Of a stretch of 64,000 nucleotides of DNA, positions 1-7,729 are shown in pieces (the first letter of the stretch is position 1; each line of letters opens with the position of its first letter). The stretch covers positions 1 to 64,000 of the forward strand of contig CAZPIO010000022.1 in the NCBI GenBank assembly GCA_964586235.1, written 5' to 3'. The position numbers and the translations under genes are program-made. The notes beneath the pieces are model-generated. The model worked only from the letters and a program-made list of their open reading frames with translations. It was not told where the DNA came from and ran no database searches. This DNA is from JAUCQB01 sp964586235. GTDB taxonomy: Bacteria; Planctomycetota; Phycisphaerae; UBA1845; PWPN01.

Positions 1-2
1 AG

Positions 3-485
3 CAGATCCTCGAGCCCCACGGCCACCTGCTGCTGACCGACACCGGCGAGGATATTACTCCGCACCCGGACTTCCGCCTGCTGGCCACGGCCAACACCCT
101 GGGCTTCGGCTCGGACTCCGGCCTGTACGCCAGCGGCACGCACGTCCTGAATTTCTCATGGCTGGACCGCTGGGACGTGGTCGTCCACATCGATTACCTG
201 CCCACCGATGACGAAGTGCGTCTGCTGCACAGCCGGTACCCGGCCGTGAAGAAAGACCTGCTCAAGTGCATGGTCAAGGCGGCCGGCGATCTGCGCAAAG
301 CCCATGCCAACGAGGAGCTGACTACGGTCCTGACCACTCGCCGGCTGCTGGCCCTGTGTGCTCGCCTGGAACGGGGTAATGTCTTCTCACGAGCCCTCGC
401 CGTCTGTGTCTTGAACAAAGTCCCAACAGAAGACCGCAAGGTAGTTCAGGAAACCTTCGATCACCATGTTGGGTCGAACTCGTGA
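3..485 (+). CDS. CobS-like AAA+ ATPase, C-terminal part (cut by left edge)
   Basis: Only the last 160 codons are present; the gene enters from the left edge. The readable part includes HPDFRLLATANTLGFGS (sensor-1 region of the AAA+ core) and GLYASGTHVLNFSWLDRWD, which closely follow the cobaltochelatase CobS / MoxR-type ATPase pattern, then a helical C-terminal lid ending in DRKVVQETFDHHV. CobS-type ATPases work with a CobT-type VWA partner to drive metal insertion or remodelling; a truncated CobT-like gene lies 4.7 kb downstream (5178), so the pair was probably once adjacent. Whether the target is a cobalt chelatase or another complex cannot be told from this fragment, and no cobN is in view. 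A second copy of the C-terminal 23 codons follows at 551-619. Confidence 0.8.
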   Translation, partial: QILEPHGHLLLTDTGEDITPHPDFRLLATANTLGFGSDSGLYASGTHVLNFSWLDRWDVVVHIDYLPTDDEVRLLHSRYPAVKKDLLKCMVKAAGDLRKAHANEELTTVLTTRRLLALCARLERGNVFSRALAVCVLNKVPTEDRKVVQETFDHHVGSNS

Positions 486-550
486 GCGGGTTTCATGCTC
501 TCATGGTTTGACTGACAACTGAGAGCTGATCACTGACAGCTTCTTCCGAG

Positions 551-619
551 GTCTGCGTGCTAAACAAGGTACCCGCCGAGGATCGAAAGGTGATCCAGGA
601 AACGTTTGATCACCATGTC
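551..619 (+). pseudogene. Second, diverged copy of the CobS-like C-terminus
   Basis: This stretch encodes VCVLNKVPAEDRKVIQETFD and HHV, matching the end of the preceding gene (402-470) at 21 of 23 residues. By eye 18 of 69 nucleotides differ, nearly all at synonymous positions. That pattern means the copy evolved as coding sequence before being stranded, so it is not a fresh tandem duplication. There is no start codon or AAA+ core attached. The reading frame runs on to 871 but what follows is low-information sequence. It is best read as the tail of a lost or recombined second homologue. Confidence 0.6.
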
Positions 620-1111
620 AGGCCGATCGAGCAGGCCCGGGCGAACCCCTCACTTGCCAACGGGTTACCCAGGGCCGGGCACGCCTGCCATTCGCTCGGA
701 CGGCTGGCCGGCGTGCCCCCCGCTCGCTCGCACGGCCCCTTTTGTGGGCTTGGCGAGTCGAGGCCGCAAAGGAACAGGAAGACGTCATATGCCCCCACAA
801 GACGCGCATGTGACCCCTGTGGGTTCGGTGGTGTAGTATTGACTATTGACTTCGGGTCGCGGGCCGGGTAGGATTAAAGCCGTAATGGATATCAGCCGAT
901 GGCGTGGGGAGGCGACGGCTTCCGCCCTTGTGTTTAGCTGGTGTTTCCCGAGGAAGCCGGACTCCAAAGCCTGACCCTCGCCATTCGTCCCCACGGAGGC
1001 TGACGGTGGGCATTGCCCACCACCCATCGCGCCCCAGCGACGCACGTCTTGTTGGGCGGCGGGCATGTTTCCAGAAGTATCGGTTCTCCAGCCTCGCGCG
1101 GAGGTCGTGTC
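620..1111. other. Gene-free stretch
   Basis: About 490 bases with open frames on both strands but no recognisable protein, no good Shine-Dalgarno/start pair and no tRNA-like structure. It separates the stranded CobS-like tail from the secreted protein that starts at 1112. Confidence 0.5.
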
Positions 1112-3745
1112 GTGCCGAAGCGACATCAAGGCTGTCGGGGTGTTGTTGGCCACCGTCCAAGGGTCGCTCTGCTATCAGTCGTTGCCGCGATGGTCGTTGC
1201 TGCACCGGCCACGGCCACAACGGCCGTCTTTTCTCTGGCGAGCCCCAACGGCCAGACCGTTCACGCCGGCGACCAGATCACGGTCACGGTGCAGGCGACA
1301 TTCGACCAGATCATGGCCGATTGCGAATATCAGCTCTCGGCCAGCGGCACGCCCGGCGCGACGGTCACGGCCCGGAGCCTTGCCACCAGCCTGACCTACC
1401 TGAGCACCATCGAGGCCGACCCGTTCAACGTTCAACTGCCTTACGATCTGAAGGCTGGCGCCCCCATGAAGGACGTGCTTGCCGGGCTCCTCGCCGCCCA
1501 CCATCCGGGCACGCCGGACGACGGGGTGGCCGCCGGCACGAACGTCGTTCTAGCGACCTACACGATCCGCGTCTCCGGAAGCGGAACGCTGACGCTGGAC
1601 CTCTCCCTGCCCAACGCGGCTCAGACGCAGACCGATCCCAACAGCGTCCTGTTTGACTCCGTGAGCGTCGATCCCGGGGCGGCCGCCATCGCAATGACTG
1701 TGGTCGCTGTCCCCCCGGATTTCGACGAGGACGGCGACGTGGACGGGGACGATCTGGACGACTTCGAGGCCTGCGCCAGCGGCCCCGGCATTCCGAAGGC
1801 GGGCGACTGCGACCGGGCTGACTTCGACCGTGACGACGATGTCGACCAAGGCGACTTCAGTACCCTCCAGCGATGCTACGGCGGGCCCGACAACCAGGTC
1901 GACCCGGACTGTGCGGGCGCTCAGGGCGGTGGCGACCCCAGTCCGCCAGTAGCCGATAGCTCCGGCACCTTGCAGACCTGGCCTGCCGGCCTTGCCGCTG
2001 TCGACGATGATGCAGGTGGCACGGATCCGTTTTCAATCGCCGGGTGTGGCGGCAACGAGCCCGCTTCTCCGGGCTCATCCGGGTGCGAGGATGCGTCTGC
2101 TGCGGTTACTGACGCCGCGTCCATCCGCGTGTCGACGCCGCCCGGGCTGCGTCTGACTTCGGCCGGTCCGGTAGGCATGCCGGCCCCGCCATTCATCCTG
2201 ACCACCTTCGACACCAGCGTCGTTTCCAACGCGACGCTGGCCGACACCATCCTCGTGCTCAACTTCGTCGCGCCGGACTGCCCGTGGTGCAAGCGGCAGA
2301 TCCCAGTGATGGACCGGCTGGATGCGGTCTACTGGCAGAGGGGCGTGCGGTTCATCAACGTCATCGGCCGGCTCCACCGCGAGTACCGCGACGACGAGGT
2401 GCAGTCGATCCTGGCCGGCATCGGCTCGCGCATCGCCATTGCCCGCGACCCCGGCGGCACCGTGGAACGGGCCTTCGCGGCCATGCTACCCTCGGGTAAC
2501 CTGGCGTACCCGACGGCCTTCGTGCTCGGCCCCGGCGGGCGCATCGAGGCGATCGCCGTGGGCGCGGGCAAGGAGGGCATCGTGCAGGCGCGGCTCGACG
2601 CGCTGCTTGCGGAGTTGCCCAATAAGGCGCTGGGCTACGTAGTACCTCAAGAAACCAACGGGCCGACGACGCCTCTGGGCCCCTCAGGCTTTACGCCGAC
2701 GACGTACGACCAACAGAAGGCGTACGTTTTGCCCTTAACCCACATCTGGCGTTTCCCCGTCATGGGGGCGCTGGGCAGGAGCGACATTGGTGAACTGCCT
2801 TCGTGGCAGTACGATCTTCAGAACCTCCAGAACAGCACGTACCGGGGGAAGTACATCCTTGGCATCGTCCCCAACTTCGCCCAAGCTTTCGGTTTTGCCC
2901 TTTCGGACGGCCCAGCATATCCGACACCAATTCCGGCCGCAGGTGTTTGGCTGATCGAATACAACGCACCGAGCTGTTTCTCAACCTACCGCAACCCCCT
3001 GACACCGGAACCGCCGACATACCAGGAAGCGAAGGCTAGCGCAGACGCGTACTGCCAGAGTCTTTGCGGCTCGGGCTTTGAGATGACCGATTTCGACATG
3101 AGCCAGTGGAAGTACGCATGTTACGGAGCAAGAGTTGGCACGCAGTACCGATCCTACCAGGTATCTACCTGGGGCGGCTCAGAGTGCAGCAAGACCTTGG
3201 ACAACGGCCTGATCCAGGCCTGCAACCCGCTCACCGGCCTCGTGGAGGTGCGAACGAATCTCGACCGGTCCCCCAGCTTCTGCCTGGGGTGTGATCTCGA
3301 CGGCGACGGGGTCATTTCCCTCAAGGATTTGACCATCTCCCGCAACCAGGCCTTTGGCCCTCGGCAGCAGGGCCTCGGCCAGACGTTTCCGATCATTTAC
3401 GACGCCTATCGAACCATCGACCAAAGCCTGCCGCTCACTCAATTGGTCTTGCCCCAGAATCAGGAGGCGGTCGATTACATAGAGATCACGCACTGGGACG
3501 CGAACACGCCCGTGAACTGCAACGATCCGAACTCACACCTTTCGCCGCTCTTGATGCTGACGACATCCGATCAAGCGAGCACGACGCTGTTCGGCCAGGC
3601 CCTGGCAAACGGATACTGCCGACGCTTGGGGGCCACGTATTGCGCTACCGGTGCTCTTGGTTACACGATCGGTCATTGCCGGATTAACAAGGACGGCACG
3701 CACTCGATCCGCGTGGTTGCGGGTTACTGCATGGCGTGTCTGTAG
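1112..3745 (+). CDS. Secreted multidomain protein: cohesin-like, dockerin-like, thioredoxin-like
   Basis: Start chosen at GTG 1112 because GGAGG lies 8 bases upstream and the N-terminus then reads as a signal peptide (basic stretch, VALLSVVAAMVVAA, APATA cleavage); an in-frame ATG at 1013 is possible. Mature protein in order: a beta-rich cohesin-like domain (about residues 35-205); a paired Ca-loop block with DFDEDGDVDGDDLDDF, ACASGPGIP and FDRDDDVDQGDF, as in planctomycete dockerin-like domains; a thioredoxin-fold domain (about 350-510) with the CPWC redox motif in FVAPDCPWCKRQ; and a long Cys-rich C-terminal half with another Ca loop, CDLDGDGVISLKDL. The likely location is outside the cell or in the periplasm. 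The combination suggests a surface scaffold with disulfide or redox activity, but the substrate is unknown. The same dockerin-like block ends the Kelch protein at 47452. Confidence 0.75.
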   Translation: MPKRHQGCRGVVGHRPRVALLSVVAAMVVAAPATATTAVFSLASPNGQTVHAGDQITVTVQATFDQIMADCEYQLSASGTPGATVTARSLATSLTYLSTIEADPFNVQLPYDLKAGAPMKDVLAGLLAAHHPGTPDDGVAAGTNVVLATYTIRVSGSGTLTLDLSLPNAAQTQTDPNSVLFDSVSVDPGAAAIAMTVVAVPPDFDEDGDVDGDDLDDFEACASGPGIPKAGDCDRADFDRDDDVDQGDFSTLQRCYGGPDNQVDPDCAGAQGGGDPSPPVADSSGTLQTWPAGLAAVDDDAGGTDPFSIAGCGGNEPASPGSSGCEDASAAVTDAASIRVSTPPGLRLTSAGPVGMPAPPFILTTFDTSVVSNATLADTILVLNFVAPDCPWCKRQIPVMDRLDAVYWQRGVRFINVIGRLHREYRDDEVQSILAGIGSRIAIARDPGGTVERAFAAMLPSGNLAYPTAFVLGPGGRIEAIAVGAGKEGIVQARLDALLAELPNKALGYVVPQETNGPTTPLGPSGFTPTTYDQQKAYVLPLTHIWRFPVMGALGRSDIGELPSWQYDLQNLQNSTYRGKYILGIVPNFAQAFGFALSDGPAYPTPIPAAGVWLIEYNAPSCFSTYRNPLTPEPPTYQEAKASADAYCQSLCGSGFEMTDFDMSQWKYACYGARVGTQYRSYQVSTWGGSECSKTLDNGLIQACNPLTGLVEVRTNLDRSPSFCLGCDLDGDGVISLKDLTISRNQAFGPRQQGLGQTFPIIYDAYRTIDQSLPLTQLVLPQNQEAVDYIEITHWDANTPVNCNDPNSHLSPLLMLTTSDQASTTLFGQALANGYCRRLGATYCATGALGYTIGHCRINKDGTHSIRVVAGYCMACL

Positions 3746-3838
3746 TGAAGAATCCGGTCGCATATCATGCAAACGTCGGCTGAGTGTGCAGCCACATGCA
3801 CCACCAGCAAGGTTCCAGAAAGAAAGGAGACAAGAGCC

Positions 3839-4531
3839 ATGACTGTTACAAAACGCACGCTCCAGATGGTAATTCCCGTGGCCTTGGCAATAATGGTCAC
3901 GCGGGCCCCCTCTGCGCTTGATCCGGCCTTTGCGGCTGAGGCGCCCAAAGCAAGCGGGGTTGCGGAGACAAGACCCGCTGATGATGAGACCATTCGCTGT
4001 GATGTTGTGGACTTTCAGATCGTGTACGTCGGCACCAACATGCCGCCCCCGGCCCCACCTCTCGCTTTCGCCTACTATAGCTTCAAGCTTCCGTCAAGCG
4101 CCGACAATCCTTGCGGTCCAGGGAAGCTGATGCTCGTGAAGGATTGCGGGCATGAACTCAAAGGAACGTGCGTCGATACATCCGGCGAGAAGCCGATCAC
4201 GAAGCAGATCACTAGCGTCGTGTTCGACAAGAGCGACATCGTAAAACCAACAGGTCGCAATCGGCAGATGGCCGCCACAACCGACATGGAATTTGACGTG
4301 ACAAACATAACCGCGGTCTACGTCGGCACAGGTGGCTGTTGCCCGCCATACGTCTTCGCCTACTTCCGGTTTGAGTACCGGGACGCGACAGATCCGAATA
4401 GCTGTCTGTTTTGGAGCTACTTGAGGGCGAGAAAATACGAAGTGAAGTCGACGTCCACCTGCGGTTCTCCTCCGGATGTAAAGGTGGTGTATCATATTTC
4501 GGTAAAGCAAGAGGACATAGTGGCGGACTGA
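3839..4531 (+). CDS. Small secreted protein with two homologous repeats
   Basis: ATG 3839 is preceded by AAAGGAG and gives a signal peptide (TKRTLQMVIPVALAIMV, cleavage near AFAAEA). The 230-residue product contains two related units of about 85 residues: the first has DVVDFQIVYVGTNMPPPAPP, FAYYSFKL and KSDIV; the second has DVTNITAVYVGTGGCCPPY, FAYFRFEY and KQEDIV. Each unit has a central Cys and ends in a beta strand pair. I recognise no family. It sits 94 bases after the multidomain secreted protein on the same strand and may be cotranscribed with it. Confidence 0.7.
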   Translation: MTVTKRTLQMVIPVALAIMVTRAPSALDPAFAAEAPKASGVAETRPADDETIRCDVVDFQIVYVGTNMPPPAPPLAFAYYSFKLPSSADNPCGPGKLMLVKDCGHELKGTCVDTSGEKPITKQITSVVFDKSDIVKPTGRNRQMAATTDMEFDVTNITAVYVGTGGCCPPYVFAYFRFEYRDATDPNSCLFWSYLRARKYEVKSTSTCGSPPDVKVVYHISVKQEDIVAD

Positions 4532-4723
4532 CTCACGGATCAAGATGGGCGTTGGTGTCCGCATACGTGCCGCGCAACGCTGACCCGAACGGGACGAGAA
4601 CCGCGAGACGAGTGCGTGGCTTGGGAGCATCCTAACGTGACGAGCTCTCAGCCCCGCGGAACATGAGCCTGCGCATCTGATTTCCCTAATGCTGGCGGTT
4701 CTGAACAAGCTGCCGGCCGCCGC

Positions 4724-4969
4724 ATGGCTAAACGAATCGTTTGCAGCATGGTCTTCACCCTCGAGGCCGGCCAGGTCAGCGACCCAGTTGAGACAGCCCA
4801 CGGATACCAATGGATCCAAGCAGTTTCGCGCGGCCCCGGCCCGCGGCCGGCACGCGAGCAGACCCGGGCGATCATCCAGCAGCACCTCTACAATGAATCG
4901 CTGGAGGCAGTGCTCGTCGAGCAGCCGATTACGCCCCTGATGGTGTACGTCAAACCGGCAAGTCGGTAG
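4724..4969 (+). pseudogene. Parvulin-type peptidyl-prolyl isomerase C-terminal remnant
   Basis: The 81-codon frame contains FTLEAGQVSDPVETAHGYQW and a following helix with REQTRAIIQQHLYNE. This is the pattern found at the end of PpiC/SurA-type rotamase domains (xxLxxGxxSxPVxTxxGYHxI, then a helical tail). The front of the rotamase domain is absent, so it is a gene fragment. No Shine-Dalgarno site precedes it. The family assignment rests on one motif and is moderate. Confidence 0.45.
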
Positions 4970-5177
4970 CGCGTTCACGAGAGTCGCCGGGAGCCTGATT
5001 GACGGGCTTCCCCTCTGAGCACCTCAATCTCATTCGCGGGACTCTCGCGTCCTCAAGCCTCCTCGGACAGCCCAGTCCCTGACATGTCCTTTGGTGAATC
5101 GACAGGTCACGCTCGTCGCAGCGATGCGGGCGGGCGTGCCCATTCTTGATGCGCATCGCAGGAAAGGACAAACACTT

Positions 5178-5693
5178 ATGAAAGGTAACCCCTTCGAAAG
5201 CCAGCTTGAACGGCTGGCAAGAACACTGACCGAGCAGTTCGGCGTGAAGGTCGCCTGTCAGGGTGACAACGCCTGGACCGACGGCCGGCAAATCGTGCTG
5301 CCTTCGGTGCCAGAGCCAATCAGTGATGACCTGGAGCGGATGATGGTCGGCTACCTCGATCATGAAATGGGCCATGTGGCCTTCTCGGATTTCGGCGTGG
5401 CCGAGCAGTTCGCCAAGTCGCATCCCGGCAACGAAGGCCTGCTCAACGTGATCGAAGATGCCCTGATCGAGCGGCGGGCCATGGAGCGATGGCCGGGTGT
5501 TCGGCGCAACCTGGACATAATGTTCAGGCAGATCTACGGCCGGGTGGCTCAACTGATCCAGCAACGCGGCCCGTTCGACCGCTGGCGGCAAGGCAATTCA
5601 TCCTCCGCCCGGAGACCGCGAAGGACGATCCGGCAACGGCCCGCGCCCGAACGAAATGGCCCCGCCGCAACTGACGGTGGCTCTGGGCCGTGA
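5178..5693 (+). CDS. CobT-like protein, N-terminal part only (probably truncated)
   Basis: ATG 5178 follows GGAAAGGA by 10 bases. The product begins like CobT-type partners of CobS ATPases: an N-terminal helical region, DGRQIVLPSVPE, then YLDHEMGHVAFSDF (HExxH-like histidines as in CobT N-termini) and LLNVIEDALIERRAMERW. Full-length CobT proteins run to about 600 residues and end in a VWA domain with a MIDAS. Here the recognisable part stops near residue 150 and the frame ends at 5693 in low-complexity Arg/Pro-rich sequence. A frameshift or deletion is likely, and no VWA motif is visible downstream. With the CobS-like gene at the left edge this looks like a decayed CobS/CobT pair. Confidence 0.65.
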   Translation: MKGNPFESQLERLARTLTEQFGVKVACQGDNAWTDGRQIVLPSVPEPISDDLERMMVGYLDHEMGHVAFSDFGVAEQFAKSHPGNEGLLNVIEDALIERRAMERWPGVRRNLDIMFRQIYGRVAQLIQQRGPFDRWRQGNSSSARRPRRTIRQRPAPERNGPAATDGGSGP

Positions 5694-6936
5694 AGCAGCC
5701 AGATGGGCTGGTGTCGGTATCTAGCCGGCTCGAAGGGGTAAACGGTGTGGAGGCAAAAGGAAGTATCCCAAAAAGCGATTCTCTCGACACCCAAGATACG
5801 TCGGGGGTCCCCGGCCGATTTCGGGGTGGGTCCGGGGTAAACTTTCTGGCGAGCGGCTTGGGGCCCCCTGAAGCCTGCCTCGTTGTCACCATCGTCGCCA
5901 GGCAGACCGGCCGTCACCCACCAGCAGACCAGCCCTTGCCGACCACCGGACCACGTGACGCCCTGTGTGATGGCCGCCCTCAGCCCTGAATCAATGCCCA
6001 CTGTGGCGGATTCGCTCTGTCTGGGTGCGGACGATGCGGACGATACCCACTGGTGACACCGTCCGCAGGGAGAAACCGTCTTGGCGAGCCCGCCATGGCC
6101 CTTTTCGAGGTGGTTCTGCGGCCGTGCGGACGATGCGGACGATACTTCTCTCTCTGCTGTGGTGAAGGTACCAAGACGGGATTGCTTGCCGGCTGGCTCT
6201 GCCCGACAAGACGGAGCGAGCGGGAACGATCCCCTCAGCCATTGGCCCCAAAACAACGAGGCAACGGCCACGGGCACCGCTGCCCCACGATCAGGTTCTC
6301 TGCCGGCCGATCAGCTTCCGGCCTTTGCGGACCCATCCGCTGGTGCCTCGGCCAGCAGCCGCCGGACGGCCTCGGCCTTCTTCGCCGCAAGCGAGGCGGT
6401 CGCGGATGAACTTGGCGTTCATGTCGCCCGAGAAGGGGCAATGGCTCCGTGGCACGGTGGACGTGACGGCCACCTGGAGCTGGCCCCCTCTCCGGCTATT
6501 CCTGCTCCGATCCTCTGCGAGGCATCCTCTCCTCGACCTGCGACCTCCTTGCCGGACTTGGGGTACACCCGCCTGGGTCGATCATCTCGCATGAACGGAT
6601 TCCTCCAGGCGACCGGGTCACGGGGTCGGTGGCGTGAGCAGCTCCGCCAGCCGCTTTCGGTCCTCGGGTGAGAGCTTGGCCAGTTCCGCCGCCAAGGCGG
6701 TCAGCCGGTCGCCGCCCTTTTCACCCGAAGGCGGTTTCGTGGTAGAATCCGGCTCAACTGCACCGGAAAATGCAGCGCTTTCCGGAGCAGGAGTTCGTAA
6801 GTTGTTGTTTTGACAAGGTGTTACGGCGGGCAGTTCGGGTCCTACCGCGCCCAATGAGTGGGAGTCCCGTGAGGGAGAGGTCCGTGCCTCGTTTGCCTGC
6901 CTCGAGGCGCACATCGCAAGAGCGAGTCGCCGGCTG
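5694..6936. other. 1.2 kb without a recognisable gene; relic sequence with a 22-bp direct repeat
   Basis: No intact gene is visible on either strand. A 22-base sequence with the core GCGGACGATGCGGACGAT occurs exactly at 6025-6046 and 6124-6145. On the minus strand, peptides such as AKKAEAVRRLLAEAP (about 6335-6380) and LAAELAKLSPEDRKRLAELL (about 6630-6690) look like genuine helical coding sequence, but they lie in different frames with no catalytic motifs. The stretch is best described as a decayed coding region, possibly of a mobile element; that last point is a guess. Confidence 0.4.
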
Positions 6937-7677
6937 ATGAAGATCAACGTGATTCTTTTCGACTGGGGCGGAACCCTGGCTCACGTGCGAGGCCAGGTTG
7001 AGGCGTTCACACTTGGCGCCGCCAAGGCCGGGCGCATCTTCTCCAGCCTCGCGTCTCAAGAAGACGTCGAACGGCTGGGCCGGGCGATTCTGTCGGCCGA
7101 GGCCGTCGCGGCCGTCGACCCCAGTCACCGCGAGGCCGACCTCACGGCGGTCCTGGCCAACTGGGCGACCAGGATCAACCCCGATTTCACCCGCGAGCAG
7201 CTCATCGCGGCCCGCAACGCTCTCGGCGAGCAGTGGATCGGCTCGCTGGAACCCGTGCCCGGCGCGGTCGAGGCGGTCGGGGCGCTGAAAGCCCGCGGCT
7301 ATCGCATCGGACTGGTCAGCAACTGCAGCGTGCCGCACGAATACTGCGTCCAGGAGTTCGCGCGGCAAGGCTTCGCCGCGACGATGGATTTTGAAGTTTT
7401 TTCCAGCGATGTAGGGTATCGTAAACCTTCGCGAATCATCTACGAGGCGGCGCTCAAGCAAGCTTTTCCCAACGGGCAGCCTTGCGATCTCTCGCGGGTG
7501 CTCTTCGTGGGCGATTCGCCGGGCCTGGACGTCATCGGACCGGCGGCAATGGGTATGAAGACCGCCCTGGTCGCCAGCCCGCGCGGTGTCTGGCCCGATG
7601 AGGACCACGCCCGCGCTCAGCCCGACCTGCGGATCGACAGCGTCGTCGATCTGCCGGACCGGCTCGACGGCAGATAG
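6937..7677 (+). CDS. HAD-superfamily hydrolase (HAD-IA type)
   Basis: A 246-residue protein with all four HAD motifs: motif I VILFDWGGTL near residue 8 (nucleophile Asp; the usual second Asp is Gly, a known variant), motif II LVSNCS near 127, motif III Lys in YRKPSRIIYEAAL near 165, and motif IV VGDSPGLDVIGPAAMGM near 190. The helical cap between motifs I and II fits subfamily IA. It probably dephosphorylates a small phosphorylated metabolite, but the substrate cannot be deduced. The upstream Shine-Dalgarno is weak. It converges with the secreted glycosidase-like gene on the other strand, 52 bases away. Confidence 0.85.
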   Translation: MKINVILFDWGGTLAHVRGQVEAFTLGAAKAGRIFSSLASQEDVERLGRAILSAEAVAAVDPSHREADLTAVLANWATRINPDFTREQLIAARNALGEQWIGSLEPVPGAVEAVGALKARGYRIGLVSNCSVPHEYCVQEFARQGFAATMDFEVFSSDVGYRKPSRIIYEAALKQAFPNGQPCDLSRVLFVGDSPGLDVIGPAAMGMKTALVASPRGVWPDEDHARAQPDLRIDSVVDLPDRLDGR

Positions 7678-7729
7678 GCCTTCTCGCAAGAGCGGATGAG
7701 AAGCGCTTCTGGCGCGCCATCCTCCCGCG

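Noticed and set aside
4690..4723. AVLNKLPA peptide as a third copy of the CobS-like tail
   Set aside because: Only the VLNK-P stretch resembles the tail; the following DRK and QETFDHH residues are missing, so chance is likely.
6618..6947. Minus-strand frame ending in LAAELAKLSPEDRKRLAELL as an integrase C-terminus
   Set aside because: No catalytic Arg/His/Tyr motifs of tyrosine recombinases or serine recombinase motifs could be found in any frame nearby.
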